DNA from: Nemertoderma westbladi
Lineage: Eukaryota; Xenacoelomorpha; Nemertodermatida; Nemertodermatidae
DNA: 64,000 nucleotides
NCBI GenBank assembly: GCA_032718475.1
Contig: JAUCBJ010005872.1
Coordinates: 1-64,000 of the forward strand
Direction of reading: 5' to 3'
Positions 23,301 through 30,896 of the stretch are shown here, in pieces; within the stretch, counting starts at the first letter, position 1; every line of letters starts with the position of its first letter. Below the pieces are notes generated by a model. That model was not told the origin of the DNA. It was given only the letters and a program-made list of their open reading frames with translations, and searched no databases. The position numbers and the translations under genes were made by a program.

Positions 23301-25353
23301 GTAGTCCCGTTAACACGTTCCTTATGAATTGCGACGCCTCGAGGATTCTAGTTGGTCTCACGAATAAGAGTATCGTATTCCTTCTCAACCTACACGTACC
23401 TGTAAAATACTCAGATGTTAGTCCCACCGGTAAGTAAAATAAACCGAATTTATTTCATACTATAAACGGACTTTATTTCATACTTATAAATTAGCCAATT
23501 ATAACTTACCCAAACCTGTTGGATGGTGGGTCAGAGTAAAACACGGATCCGGATTCTACATTTAACATTGTCCCTACGGAAGTCAATTTTTTTTACATTT
23601 TTATAACTCCCAAAAATAAAACTATAACCTGTTCTATTGACTTTAGTTTATTGTTTTGGTTAAAATAACGTGCCACTGTAACCTGCTCCTTTCCATTAAT
23701 TGATAATTTTGGAATCCGGATCCGGATCCGCGTTTTACACCTACCCTTGGATGGTAACCTTTACACTTTCATATTTATAACTGTTAGTATTATTTCATTT
23801 ATCAAAGTAGCAAATAATCACCATGAAAGCAGCTCTAGAAACATGAGCAAATCTCGTTTCCGCTTGGTGATTCAATCCTCCATTGTAAATGTATATTAAT
23901 TTATAAAATGTCATGTTTAATTCAATTCGTCATGTTAAATAAAAAAAATGCAAACATTTAGTCAATAATTACCAAGAATTACATAAATCGACAAATTTCC
24001 ACAATTCTGAACTAATTTTGTTAATTGGAATTTTAATAATTTGTAATAATTAGAAATTAAACTGATGGAGATTTAGATAATTTATTAATAACTAAATAAA
24101 TAATACATTTTTAACAGCTTAATTAATAAAAATGTTTAATTAATTAAAAAGGTTCAAATCTGATATAAAGCTGATACAAGTTGGGTTTAAATAGTACACT
24201 GAGGATACAATCTTATAAATGTTTATGCTGTTATGTAGCTGTGTAGTACAGTCTGATAGTGGATTATTAAATTGGATATAAATCTGATGTAAACCGCTGA
24301 AAAAATTTATTTATTACAGTAAGTGTAAAGTACAGCGGGCCTACAGTAGGGTATGCGCCCTATAGTTTTTATTTTTTAATTTATTTAAGGGGACTATGAC
24401 TCAAAATCTAATTTTTTTTATTTATAGAGCTACATTACTAGGCTTATTCTGAAACTTTAACTCATTTATCTGTGATCTTTTACTTTGAAAACTGAGTATG
24501 GATAGCTTCTTAAAGCAGTTTGTTCGAAAAATATTGCACTTTTTGTACAGGTCGGTTTTTTCCAAAGGTGTATAAATTGTGAGGGTTTTCTCATGTTTAA
24601 GGATCAGTAATACTACCTGGGTTGAAGTAGTCGGGCCAAGATTTTGGCAAAATAAGACCTAGTTACAGTATGTGGGCTACCTTCTTATGAACATTTCTGC
24701 ATAAAATTATTGTATTTGAAAAATTTATGTGGGTTTTAGTATGTAATATTTTTGGAATCAAATATTTTGTGGTAGACAAAGGTTAGGGGCCTAGTTTAGT
24801 ATAAAATTAAAAATGTGAATTAAGCAAAGTCATATATACAGCATATATGTATATGTCTTTACTATTTTTTATTTTTATTTTTTTTTTATTCAAAAGCCTC
24901 CATATATTATAATATTAACAAACAATAATTCGAATATAAAAACGCACCAAAACAAGTACAAATATAGCCCACCACCAGCTGATTCAAACTGTTACCTAGC
25001 AACAATACAAACAATACAAATTGGTTCAGTACCCATCACCAGTCTGCCACTCTGCCACTGCCAGTACCCAACAAACCCGCCAGACCTCTAACATCTAAGC
25101 CGTTTATATATAGATATATAACAATATAAAATTCAAAACAAATTTGTCACTTAATTATCAATTAATTGTTTCAGCCACACTGAGCCCAAACAGCTTGAAG
25201 GGTCGTGTTCGTATCGACAGTATGTCTACGGAGGGATCTCCTACTAACTCCCAATCGAATGTGGGCCCTCCTAGACGCTGGTTTACTGGGCACGATCAAC
25301 TGTCTACCGGCAGCGACAGAAGCAACAAATCCAGATTCTGCTTGATATTATAA
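1838..25353 (+). CDS. WD40-repeat protein, C-terminal part (NWD/NACHT-WD-like), 8 exons
   Basis: Exons 1838-2018, 2690-2862, 2984-3097, 3888-4159, 16244-16358, 22369-22564, 23232-23429 and 25175-25353 all have GT-AG borders. Their phases match at each junction and sum to 1,428 nt, or 475 aa plus TAA. The joined protein is a run of about nine to ten WD40 blades, with signatures such as KLWNMESGQ, IRVWGAESGD, CKIWELNTGK, LIWGLETGET and LRVWN. A 60-residue polar Ser/Pro/Arg tail follows and ends in CLIL, a CaaX-like geranylgeranylation motif. Architecture and blade style resemble the C-terminal propellers of NACHT-WD (NWD) or TEP1-like scaffolds, but the N-terminal domain that would prove this lies outside the window. 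Intron 4 is 12 kb and holds antisense UTP4; intron 5 is 6 kb and is mostly minisatellite. A role as a membrane-tethered interaction scaffold is inferred. Confidence 0.85.
2019..2689 (+). other. WD40 gene intron 1
   Basis: AT-rich intron from GTAAGG to TTACATTTAG. The short open frames in it have no recognisable product. Confidence 0.7.
2690..2862 (+). CDS. WD40 gene, second exon
   Basis: The acceptor AG at 2688-2689 supplies CC to finish the split codon (GCC, Ala). The donor is GTTAGC at 2863. It codes ADGKLLNIWHVG, then a complete blade with the structural D, HAVSG and IIKLWNMESGQ. It ends in phase 0. It holds the second half of the blade begun in the first exon, which confirms the join. 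Confidence 0.87.
2984..3097 (+). CDS. WD40 gene, third exon
   Basis: Between TTTCTTTACAG and GTAAGT; exactly 38 codons in phase 0. It encodes one blade (AISALSIATNMEYVAAG, IIKLWSV). Confidence 0.87.
3098..3887 (+). other. WD40 gene intron 3
   Basis: GTAAGT to TATTTGCAG. It contains the hAT-like MITE at 3347-3764; the rest is AT-rich and featureless. Confidence 0.75.
3347..3764. mobile_element. Non-autonomous hAT-like element (418 bp)
   Basis: The left end CAGGGTCGTATTAC and the reverse complement of the right end CGGGGCCGGATTAC match in 11 of 14 positions. GGGGGCCCGGC-type sequence follows on both sides. Flanking 8-mers ACAGAAAC (3339-3346) and ACAGCGAC (3765-3772) match at 6 of 8, fitting an old 8-bp hAT target duplication. 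There is no coding sequence inside. It is inserted in an intron of the WD40 gene. Confidence 0.65.
3888..4159 (+). CDS. WD40 gene, fourth exon
   Basis: The acceptor is CTATTTGCAG and the donor GTAGGT at 4160. It encodes two blades (HSAEISHIYISPNDDNIFSA / SIRVWGAESGD and QRLVVSGEGNHQLKVWRRSDGN). It ends with two bases of a Ser codon completed by the exon at 16244, 12 kb away. That phase agreement supports a real 12 kb intron. Confidence 0.87.
4180..5100 (+). pseudogene. LINE-A reverse transcriptase fragment (broken)
   Basis: Non-LTR retrotransposon sequence homologous to the better copy at 42517-44373. It starts at 4180 (ADRLNGWKA region), only 20 bp after a splice donor. It is interrupted by a 135-bp insert, then runs through the RT fingers/palm: NRASGVDG, ISLISIAAKLYN, NGFRKGRGTMEPI, FVDFFKAFDSV and GVLQGDTL. 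At 5063 an 80-bp stretch beginning near 4983 is repeated, which shifts the frame and ends the ORF. The catalytic YADD/FADD block and everything after it are absent. It cannot be functional. Confidence 0.85.
4249..4399. mobile_element. Small insertion in LINE-A with 16-bp flanking repeat
   Basis: AGTGACAGGGTTTTTT occurs at 4233-4248 and again at 4384-4399. Relative to the intact LINE-A copy, the 135 bp between them is extra. This looks like a small insertion with a 16-bp target duplication, or a local template switch. The insert is AT-rich and includes CCCCAACGGGG. Confidence 0.5.
5101..5510 (+). pseudogene. Penelope-like element fragment (GIY-YIG C-terminus and 3' flank)
   Basis: Reading through 5120-5205 gives NTRGLTDRHELFKQF and THRLLPVLQKLEIS. 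This lines up with WRELFEHF and RHPLRPVLQKLEM of the Penelope copy on the - strand at 38.4-38.6 kb, and belongs to the end of a GIY-YIG endonuclease domain. The following DNA (GCTTCCCAGTGGCTAGTTA and AAGGTTTTCACTTAATTCGC) also matches the 3' flank of that copy. It abuts the LINE-A fragment without a gap. Degenerate. Confidence 0.65.
5607..6451. repeat. Foldback element 1 (CACCAT family) with poly-C/poly-G arms
   Basis: The left arm starts CACCATAACCCTTAATACAA. The right arm is its reverse complement, ending GGGTTATGGTG at 6451. Arms are about 100 bp and nearly perfect. Each has a subterminal GC hairpin (GGGGGTC...CCCCC), then a C-run on the left and a G-run on the right, then an AATTTTTTTCAAATTTCAAT-type AT stretch. 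The interior holds a broken coding remnant at 5697-5909. Same architecture as the elements at 40031 and 40943. Confidence 0.75.
5697..5909 (+). pseudogene. Remnant of a mobile-element-associated protein module
   Basis: The open frame contains YSCVMGWVRARLSFGVLR followed by a C-x-C-x-R-like stretch. It is the same pattern as YSECVVWVRRNLSFALLRSA at 21.59-21.66 kb. Two independent occurrences in repetitive sequence suggest a mobile-element protein tail. The element type is not identified. It is truncated at both ends, and the GKALQ tandem at its start is a local duplication. Confidence 0.4.
6505..6510 (-). promoter_or_regulatory. Candidate poly(A) signal of UTP4
   Basis: AATAAA on the - strand, 68 bp downstream of the UTP4 stop codon. 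Confidence 0.5.
6578..7814 (-). CDS. UTP4: UTP4 exon 2
   Basis: It begins after the acceptor TATTTTACAG (plus-strand complement at 7815-7824). It reads SHAVNQLLLISDSRLLSMG, aligning with the ALISGGTDTHLVF region of human cirhin. It ends at a stop at 6578-6580. The ATG at 7765 is internal and is not the start. Confidence 0.92.
6578..9359 (-). CDS. UTP4: U3 small nucleolar RNA-associated protein 4 (cirhin), complete
   Basis: Two exons on the - strand, 9359-8503 and 7814-6578, joined across a 688-bp GT-AG intron. The phase is exact (AG|C gives Ser) and the product is 697 aa, close to vertebrate cirhin (about 686 aa). The N-terminus MSVRVHRVNFFNY matches the conserved cirhin start. Internal landmarks are ICLTWAGH-like blade edges, KLASGSSNQIKLWDVS, THLELWRLG and the C-terminus LPPPLKVKRFGR, typical of UTP4. 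The protein is a double WD40-type propeller scaffold of the t-UTP subcomplex in the SSU processome. It acts in the nucleolus in pre-18S rRNA transcription and processing. The whole gene lies antisense inside a 12 kb intron of the WD40 gene. No frameshift or stop is seen. Confidence 0.93.
8051..8190 (+). mobile_element. Possible tRNA-derived SINE head
   Basis: TAGTAGCGATACCTC resembles a Pol III A box. About 40 bp later CGAGTTCAATCCC (about 8110-8122) is a good B box. The segment is tRNA-sized, but its ends cannot pair as an acceptor stem. It is therefore better read as a SINE head than as a tRNA gene. Confidence 0.4.
8284..8312 (+). repeat. Poly-G tract in the UTP4 intron
   Basis: About 28 consecutive G. 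In the UTP4 pre-mRNA this is a C-run. Confidence 0.85.
8503..9359 (-). CDS. UTP4: UTP4 exon 1
   Basis: ATG at 9359-9357; the first exon carries 285 codons plus two bases. The context CCGGCAATG fits initiation. Donor GTAATT follows CACAG. It encodes the N-terminal propeller. Confidence 0.92.
9362..9368 (+). promoter_or_regulatory. ETS/GABP-like motif at the UTP4 start
   Basis: CCGGAAG lies two bases beyond the UTP4 ATG on the upstream side. ETS-type sites near the start are common in ribosome-biogenesis and housekeeping genes. Binding here is inferred only. Confidence 0.3.
9369..9863. other. UTP4 upstream region, no gene seen
   Basis: AT-rich sequence containing the presumed UTP4 promoter. 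CCATGGCCATGAGG near 9668 is the only GC-rich spot. No other gene was found. Confidence 0.5.
9864..10684. mobile_element. Non-autonomous hAT-like element (821 bp)
   Basis: Perfect 16-bp terminal inverted repeats (TAGGGCTCGATCGGAG on the left, complement on the right). The flanks ACAGACAC (9856-9863) and ACAGACAG (10685-10692) match 7 of 8, as expected for hAT 8-bp target duplications. Both ends carry clusters of the hexamer CTCCGG / CCGGAG variants. The interior is AT-rich, non-coding and full of short ACTGTAC palindromes. Confidence 0.8.
10685..10914. other. Short AT-rich gap
   Basis: Nothing recognisable apart from A-rich and AT microsatellite tracts. Confidence 0.4.
10915..12832 (-). pseudogene. 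CR1/L2-type LINE, degenerate (LINE-C)
   Basis: Read on -, the segments follow RT order. 12.83-12.76 kb encodes DSRQIVDKFNEFFTTIA. Then DKSAGIDELTPSFI, ILSKVFDQPIFDQI, QSGFRKGFSVETCLMYL and GVVFIDLRKAFDTVDHD follow, with a damaged VNDLDMAIEG region. Next come YLDADLSGDTMASHV, WLPIESRIDQL and FLGPIIWNSLPLDVRNS at the C-terminus. These are classic CR1/L2-clade RT and tail motifs. Several frameshifts and stops make it dead. Poly-C on + at about 10937-10956 lies in the 3' part, and another C-run at about 12168-12177 lies in the RT. It sits in intron 4 of the WD40 gene. Confidence 0.85.
12833..15025. other. Non-coding intron sequence rich in TAGGCCTA and ACCGGT palindromes
   Basis: No exon was found. 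12.87-13.45 kb is dense in the palindromes TAGGCCTA and TACCGGTA and in CAG/CTG-like short repeats. 13.7-15.0 kb is AT-rich. The hairpin at 14181-14229 is listed separately. Confidence 0.5.
14181..14272. repeat. Nested hairpin and its partial duplicate
   Basis: GGGGGAAGTTTGG (14181-14193) pairs perfectly with CCAAACTTCCCCC (14217-14229). The loop contains a second palindrome, CTGCATAAATGCAG. A degenerate copy of the right half follows at 14244-14272. Confidence 0.7.
15026..15882 (+). pseudogene. LINE-B fragment, 5'-truncated and frameshifted
   Basis: Homologous to the copy at 33.1-35.0 kb. It starts at KMLEILRAYGIPEVIVAG, then GVLQGDTLAPL. A 23-bp deletion relative to the other copy removes LFVIVLDYA. 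The FAND variant of the catalytic box (TDFANDIALLSN) follows, then the connection region and FSGRCWRSKDE near 15.85 kb. It stops before the 3' tail. Frameshifts and stops throughout. Confidence 0.85.
15883..16243 (-). mobile_element. Possible SINE with Pol III B box; otherwise no gene
   Basis: On -, GGTCGTGAGTTCGAACCCCGC-type sequence (complement of about 16024-16044) is a strong B-box match. A convincing A box at normal spacing was not found, so this is a weak SINE call. The right end of the interval is the acceptor of the exon at 16244. Confidence 0.3.
16244..16358 (+). CDS. WD40 gene, fifth exon (its end is repeat unit 1)
   Basis: The acceptor is TATTTTTCAG. The first base completes the Ser codon left by the fourth exon. 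It codes HCQDISCVIVTPDGKYIL, then TGSLDQSCKIWELNTGKLTQ, one full blade. It ends in phase 0 before GTAAGATCTGG. The last 38 nt (16321-16358) are exactly the unit that is then repeated through the next 5 kb of intron. Confidence 0.9.
16321..21450 (+). repeat. 38-bp minisatellite grown from an exon end and its splice donor
   Basis: About 135 tandem units (5,130 bp). A typical unit starts GTAAGATCTGGGAACTAAAC and ends GGAAACTTACTCAG; shorter 33-bp units carry CTCCGTGAAA. Unit 1 is coding (end of the fifth WD40 exon) and the rest is intronic. At each unit border CTCAG|GTAAGA recreates the donor. From about 17.9 kb on, most borders read CTCAG|ATAAGA instead. Higher-order copies are visible: a block of about seven units from 16.56 kb is repeated immediately, and 17.69-17.95 kb recurs near 20.72-20.98 kb. 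Confidence 0.95.
21451..21755 (+). pseudogene. Mobile-element protein tail fused to the minisatellite end
   Basis: Directly after the last 38-bp unit the frame reads EVEHSAFTPFILSSYGGMG, then YSECVVWVRRNLSFALLRSA and CLHGCRSAAKR, ending at TAA. The F-T-P...GGMG...W-x-R...LSF-x-LLRS...CLHG-x-R pattern recurs at 5.77-5.86 kb. It is GC-richer than the surrounding intron. It is probably the C-terminal end of a mobile-element protein; the clade is not identified. Confidence 0.5.
21756..22368. other. AT-rich remainder of WD40 intron 5
   Basis: AT-rich with ATA/ATT microsatellites. No gene seen. It ends at acceptor TATTTTGCAG. Confidence 0.55.
22369..22564 (+). CDS. WD40 gene, sixth exon
   Basis: It starts in phase 0 after TTTTGCAG and continues KLTQ with VLVGHDDSVTCMTT. 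It encodes one full blade with GH and LIWGLETGET, plus the start of the next (HTLRGHTGTVTQLAV). Donor GTATGT at 22565 leaves one base. Confidence 0.9.
22565..23231 (+). other. WD40 gene intron 6
   Basis: GTATGT to ACGGTTCAG. No nested feature apart from one GTAGGCCTAC palindrome near 22939. Confidence 0.6.
23232..23429 (+). CDS. WD40 gene, seventh exon
   Basis: Two bases complete Ala. It codes SIDGSLRVWNRVGG, finishing the blade begun in the sixth exon. A degenerate last blade (NCDASRILVGLTNKSIVFLL) follows. Donor GTAAGT at 23430 leaves one base. Confidence 0.9.
23430..25174 (+). other. WD40 gene intron 7
   Basis: GTAAGT to TTGTTTCAG. It contains a small inverted-repeat element at 23536-23738; otherwise AT-rich and featureless. 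Confidence 0.6.
23536..23738. repeat. Small inverted-repeat element (about 200 bp)
   Basis: GTAAAACACGGATCCGGATT (from 23536) is mirrored by AATCCGGATCCGGATCCGCG-TTTTAC ending at 23738. The right arm has one extra GGATCC unit. A MITE is likely, but no clear target duplication was found. Confidence 0.55.
25175..25353 (+). CDS. WD40 gene, last exon with CaaX-like end
   Basis: It completes Ala (G|CC) and codes a polar Ser/Pro/Thr/Arg tail (GRVRIDSMSTEG, PPRRWFTGHDQL) ending RSNKSRFCLIL before TAA. CLIL fits a CaaX box with X = Leu, usually geranylgeranylated, and is preceded by basic residues. An AATAAA at 26287-26292 is a distant candidate for 3' processing. Confidence 0.85.
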
Positions 25354-26680
25354 CTAGTTACTGTACTACCCTATAGCAACACTTTCGTGGGGCGTCGCGC
25401 AGCACGCGAACTTGAGCAAGTTCGAAACAAGTTCGATTTGATCTGGAGTCAAAAGTTCGAGAGGTATTTGCCCGTAACTTACAAAAAATTGGAACTTTTT
25501 CTCTAGTATTCCCATACAAAATTTGGTTGAAAATGGTTAAAATCTTCAAAAGTTATTTACGAATGAATTTTTCATTACAGACAAACTGACGGACATGAAT
25601 TTCTGCCCTATTTACTAAAAATTATAATTCTGCGCTAAGGCTCGCCCTGACTGCGTGGCTCGCCCAACATCCATATTACTAACTGTTTATTTACTAAACG
25701 TGATTAATACTGCAATACAATTTATATAATTATGGAACTTAGACTTATAAATTAATTCAAGCTCTTGTCACTGATTGGCCCCCCTAAGCCAATGTAGTAG
25801 TTTTCTTTATATGTCGTCAGTCGAATGTATGTGTATACCGTTAATATGGAATGTATATTTGCGGAATATACAGTATTTGCCGGCATTGGAATTTGAAGAA
25901 AGGGGGGTACTCGGGGGTGCTCTTTCGGGTGGTGTTGTCCGTTTTACCGTATCTCGACCCGTTACAGGTCTCAATATCGTGAGAAATACCCTATGTAGCC
26001 TTTTTTGGAACAATATACCATATCATTATGTGGCAGAACACCCTATCTCGACAAGATAGGGTGTTCTACCATATTAGTGTGTGTTAGGGTCTTCTGCCAT
26101 ATCGCCGGTAAAAGCAAATTCGACATATTGTAACTGTGGATATGCTTTTATTTTATCCCCATAGGATCAATCAAGCTACTGTACTGTGTTCCTATGTGTA
26201 CAAGACAAAGTGATACAGTATTATAAACCTAAGTGATACGAACCTACTGTATAATGTTAATTAATTATATCATATTGAATAGTTTGAATAAAAGATTAAG
26301 TAAATAACATATAGTTACTCATTAGAAGAATAAGTTGGCCGCTTTAAATTCTCTAAGAATAGTGCAGTTATTAATATGGACAGTTTTGGGATTTCGGTGC
26401 AGGATTTGAAGAGGTCACAATCAATTCGACAAATAAAACAGTATATTATACAAAAACAATAAATATTATTTTAATAGGGTATATTTAAATTGCACATAAG
26501 GGTGTTCTCACTAGAGAATAATAATGATAAGGTGTTTTGCAAACTCGTATATTAATACGTAATTGGATATTAAATAATGTTCTGGAACACTCCTAAGGAA
26601 GGAGTAACATAGAGGTACAATAAAAATTTAACCACCACAATAGCACATTCAAACAGGTCGACTATGAGAATGAACCGGAG
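25354..26680. other. No gene; hairpin at 26035-26067
   Basis: Presumed 3' UTR/intergenic sequence. AGAACACCCTATC (26035-26047) pairs perfectly with GATAGGGTGTTCT (26055-26067). GGTGTTCT recurs several times between here and 28.9 kb. Confidence 0.5.
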
Positions 26681-27240
26681 TTATTAACTGGAAATGGTGA
26701 TTGGCCAGGTTTACTGGAGGTAGATGGAGTAGATGAACACTGAACAAGAGGTGTGGGCGTGGGGGGTAGATAGAGTAGATGAACAGGAGGATGTCAAAGA
26801 TGTCGGTGGATGTCAAAGTTACCTTAGATGGAATTGATGGACAGGGGATGTCGGAGGTAGATAGAGTGGGTGGGCAGGGGATGTTGGAGGTAGATGGAGT
26901 TGGTGGATAGGGAGTATTGGATTTAGATGGTGTGTGTGGACAGGTGATGTCGGAGGAGATAGATGGAGTGGGTGGACAGGGGATGTCTGGGGTAGATGGA
27001 GTGGGTGGACCTGGACAGGGGATGTTGGAGGTAGATGGAGCGGGTGGACAGGGAATGTTGGAGGTAGATGGAGTGGGTGGTGCGGGGATGTTGGAGGTAG
27101 ATGGAGTGGGTGGTGCGGGGATGTTGGAGGTAGATGGAGTGGGTGGTGCGGGGATGTTGGAGGTAGATGGAGTGGGTGGTGCGGGGATGTTGGATGTAGA
27201 TAGATGTAGTGGATGAACGGGGGATGTTGGTGTTGGTAGA
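26681..27240. repeat. 33-bp GC-rich minisatellite
   Basis: Units such as GGTAGATGGAGTGGGTGG are repeated, with five nearly identical copies at about 27.03-27.19 kb and degenerate ones before them. 33 is a multiple of three, so frames stay open on both strands and give spurious 89-125-aa ORFs. Strong G/C strand asymmetry. Confidence 0.85.
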
Positions 27241-29902
27241 TGGAGTTGTAAAGGATTTGATACTGTTAATGATCTGGATGAAGTGAATAATATCGTCCAA
27301 CAGATAGCATATCTACGAAATCAGGGGATTTTGCATGGTAATTCCACACTAGACTAGCCCAAAACAGAAGTCGATCTCCTGATGATAGACATATTTGAGA
27401 CTTAAGGCCAGCGAAAAAATCTTTAGTTTAAACATATTAGGTATAGTTTAATTAATTGTCGCCTTAATTTTCCTTAATTCTAACCGGTTCCCCCAATCTA
27501 CTCCAGTTTCTAGTATTTGAGACTCTCATAAACACGCATTGCGCGATGCTGGTTGCACGTATAAGTACAAATTGGGCTGTAAAGAGATGATTAAGGGGGG
27601 GGGGGGGGGGGGGGGGGGGTACACTCCATATATTCGACATATATTATTTTTATGATATATTATAATGCACGATTAAATGGTGTTTCCAAATCTGTAAACC
27701 GCTATTTAATAACTCTTTTAGTTTTAAAGTTATAACAATTTCCATTTCGGGAGAGTTATTGAATATCATGAAAGGTTGACTATCTCCAAATTATTTTTTA
27801 TGAAATTGTCAACTTCAAAACCCTACTACTTCTACAATGTTTGAGTAAATTGTCTAAAAATTTCTGTGGATGTCTTCATAGCCACCCTGCAAAAAAACAT
27901 CGGACAACTTTTAGAAATATTTTGTTAATAAAATTTAATACTATTTATAACAAACCTAAAAAATTAGCATAAATTTGCAGCGCCACCTAGTGGTGTAGAA
28001 TTTTTTTCACAAAAATTTGCCTGATAGTTATGTTGCCGCATCTTTGATCTATCATATAAAAATACTTGAATATGATTAGATTTAAAACTGTAAAAGTGTT
28101 TTAATCGCAACAAAGTTTTTATTTTATTGTTAACTATTATTAACTAATATTAAACAGCGAAAAATAATTTTTTTCTGACCTGTCATTTAGAATAGCATCT
28201 TAGATACCTATATTCCAAATTATAGCTAAAAGCAAACAATTTTGAAACGCTGAGAGGATAAATCGAAGAGTTGTCCGAAAGTTGTGTACCCCCCATAAAG
28301 ATCGTCGGGAAATTCAAGATACTGTACCTACTGGAGTTTACACAGTAATGAACGCCAGCAGCTTTTAATGAGCTTTGTTGAAAAACTACAGTATTTACTA
28401 CATAATTTCTCTGGTATAATTTTGATATTGAAAAATGAATTATAAATGCCATGAAATAAACACCTATATTTCACCACAGCTGGAAATTAAAAGTAATTAC
28501 ACGGTAATAAAATCACCCTATGTAAATTGGTGATATGCAAAACACCGTAACAATTGCAATTCTTCGACCGTAAAAAAACCTATGCGAAAATTGTCTTTAC
28601 TGGGATTACTGGGACTTAAGGCCATGTGAATGAAAATTTAATATTTTGATATCAAAAATTTTTCAATCTTTAATCTTCCTGAACATATACTGGTCTAAAT
28701 CTCACGATTTTCTGATTCATTACAGCAAACCGCAGAAGTCTAAGTCAATTTACTCAAAACATGATTTTTTACTGGTTTTTTAAGGTGTTCAAAATTTTTA
28801 AGGTGTTCTAAAGTTTTAAAGGTGTTCTAAAAATTTTAAGGTGTTCTACAATTTTTAAACTATTTTTAAAGTGTTCTACCTTCTGACGGTAGAACTATCC
28901 ATCGATGGTACAGTACCATTTTAATTATCCATTCCCCTGGATGCAGATGTACCAACTTTTATCCATTTCTTCCCCATTGCACACAATGTAGACCTGTACC
29001 TACTTGTAAAGCAAACTTCCCTTAAAACCAGACATTATGGCACTTGGATATATCCTGAGTTAACGGTTGATCATGCAACTCCCATGTTCAATTGACTTTG
29101 AAAATACCGCGATTTGGGCTCCCTTTGCGATGATTGACAGTAGTACAACTCTGGTTCACAACTAAATAATTTTTCTCGTCCTACACTTACTCTAATACAA
29201 CATCACCTGTCTAGTTAATTTGAGCTCATTCTAGGTCATTCTGTCACATTCATGATAAATCTTATTGTTTAGAAAGTATCCCTTTGTGCTGCGGAATGGC
29301 TGTTAAACCACACGGCTTTGTGTGATCTCGGGAGCTATGGTTGAGAAGAGGGGGTTGTACAGAACGAATCATAGCTGTACGGCTATATGAAAGGAAAAAA
29401 ATTATTTTTTCGAAATCATAGTCTTATATTTTAGAGAAACTTAGAGAGTCTGACAACAGAGTCTGTTGTATTGGGACCTGTTTGCGTATTTACTTAGGGG
29501 GTTTTAGTTTCCGAAATCAATTTAGGTGAAATAACTTACGGATCTACTGTGTATAATTTAAATATTTCATTGAAAATGTTATTAATATAGAAATATTTTG
29601 GTTAAATTTAAGTTCATTTTGAAGGTGAATGAATGGGTTCCAAAAAATTAAATTCAAATTACAATATAGATACCGCTCTCAAACCCAAGAAGATCCTTTT
29701 TAATACTAAATGTTTAGTTTTCGAGCAAACATTTTATAAAATGAAATGAAGGTTGCACAGAAATATAATATTTGCTAAGTAAAGTATGTACTGTACGTAT
29801 GATTAACTTCATCATAGATATCTCACTCGAGACGACAGGTAAATAAAAATTTTATAGATTACAAGAAACTTACCGGACATTGGTATTATTATTATTATAA
29901 AC
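27241..29902. other. No gene; poly-G tract and short repeats
   Basis: Poly-G of about 23 at 27596-27619. At about 28.78-28.88 kb, AAGGTGTTCTA is repeated about five times, ending in the small palindrome GTTCTACC...GGTAGAAC. No supported coding sequence. Confidence 0.5.
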
Positions 29903-29932
29903 TGCTACTACTAGGTCGAGCGAACTCGGACA
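29903..29932 (-). mobile_element. Solo 3' end of LINE-B
   Basis: On -, TCCGAGTTCGCTCGACCTAG followed by TAGTAG matches the terminal sequence of the LINE-B copy at 34955-34984, including its (TAG)n tail. Only about 30 bp remain: an extremely 5'-truncated insertion or a relic. Confidence 0.65.
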
Positions 29933-30284
29933 ATTATTGTTATTATAAAAGATCACAATTTCTATAAAAAGTTCAAAGTATTTCATTTAAAAGTAAAATC
30001 AAATAATTTATAGGGACATGAATGTGCATCTAAAAAGACAGAAACAATCGATGTTTGTCTAGACATAACAAACGCGCTTGTCGTTCTAGTCTATAAAACC
30101 CAAGGAGCATAGACGTTAACTTTATTGTGTATAATACAGTAGTTTTGAGTTAACGGAAGTTCAAGTAATTAGGAACTGAGAGGTTAGTTAGTGTAAGAAT
30201 TGCTCGCTGATTGACAACTGCTGGCTGGAAGTACATCATGAATGTATGCTTAATGTGAGCGAGAGACCTAATCGAAAGAAGACA
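29933..30284. other. No gene seen
   Basis: AT-rich sequence without recognisable features. Confidence 0.4.
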
Positions 30285-30385
30285 ATCGATCATATATTCT
30301 GGAGATCAGACTCATTATCTGCAATTTGGACAATGTCGTCCGCATATAGTATAGTCTCCATCCTGATAGCACACCTCACCTTGAT
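30285..30385 (-). pseudogene. Tiny LINE reverse transcriptase remnant
   Basis: On -, KVRCAIRMETILYADDIVQI followed by ADNESDLQN is the catalytic YADD block of a non-LTR RT. A stop follows. Neither LINE-A nor LINE-B matches; another family. Confidence 0.6.
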
Positions 30386-30896
30386 TATCGACTATCAATC
30401 GGGTAGGTTATCGCTGCAAGAAACCAGAACAGAAAGTAGAGCTCATAGATATAGTGGTTCCTGTCCCGCACAAGTACTGATAGGCGTGTACTCAGCAACA
30501 GTAGCAGTAGGCCTACTGGAAAGTTGAAAGTGCAACGGTTTGCTGGTGTCTAGTATTCCAAATGACAGAGCACTCTGTTTTCCAAACTGGAAACAGTAGC
30601 CTTCCTGTTGTGGATTTTTGTTACTTAGTATTATTAGCCGCCCAATCCGCGTCACAATCGGGCTGACATTTACACCTGATTTATATGTTATTCTTTGGCT
30701 GTGAGTTCCTTTAAGGTAGCATATGATCCGTTTTTATCCACCCAGTGACCGGCTCTGCCAACTGTTGTAATATATATAAGGTTCCCCAATCCCCTATAGG
30801 TGAAGGGGACTCGTCATACCACTTGAGAAGCTGCACACATCGTATCGGATCACCATCCAGCTTTCTGAACTGATTGAGTAACTCTCAATATATTGT
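30386..30896. other. No gene seen
   Basis: One GTAGGCCTAC-like palindrome near 30507. It ends with the TATATTGT target copy of the next element. Confidence 0.4.

Noticed and set aside
26917-27300. ORFs of 89-125 aa on both strands
   Set aside because: The 33-bp minisatellite keeps three frames open by its length; Gly/Val/Asp or His/Ser/Ile repeats have no domain.
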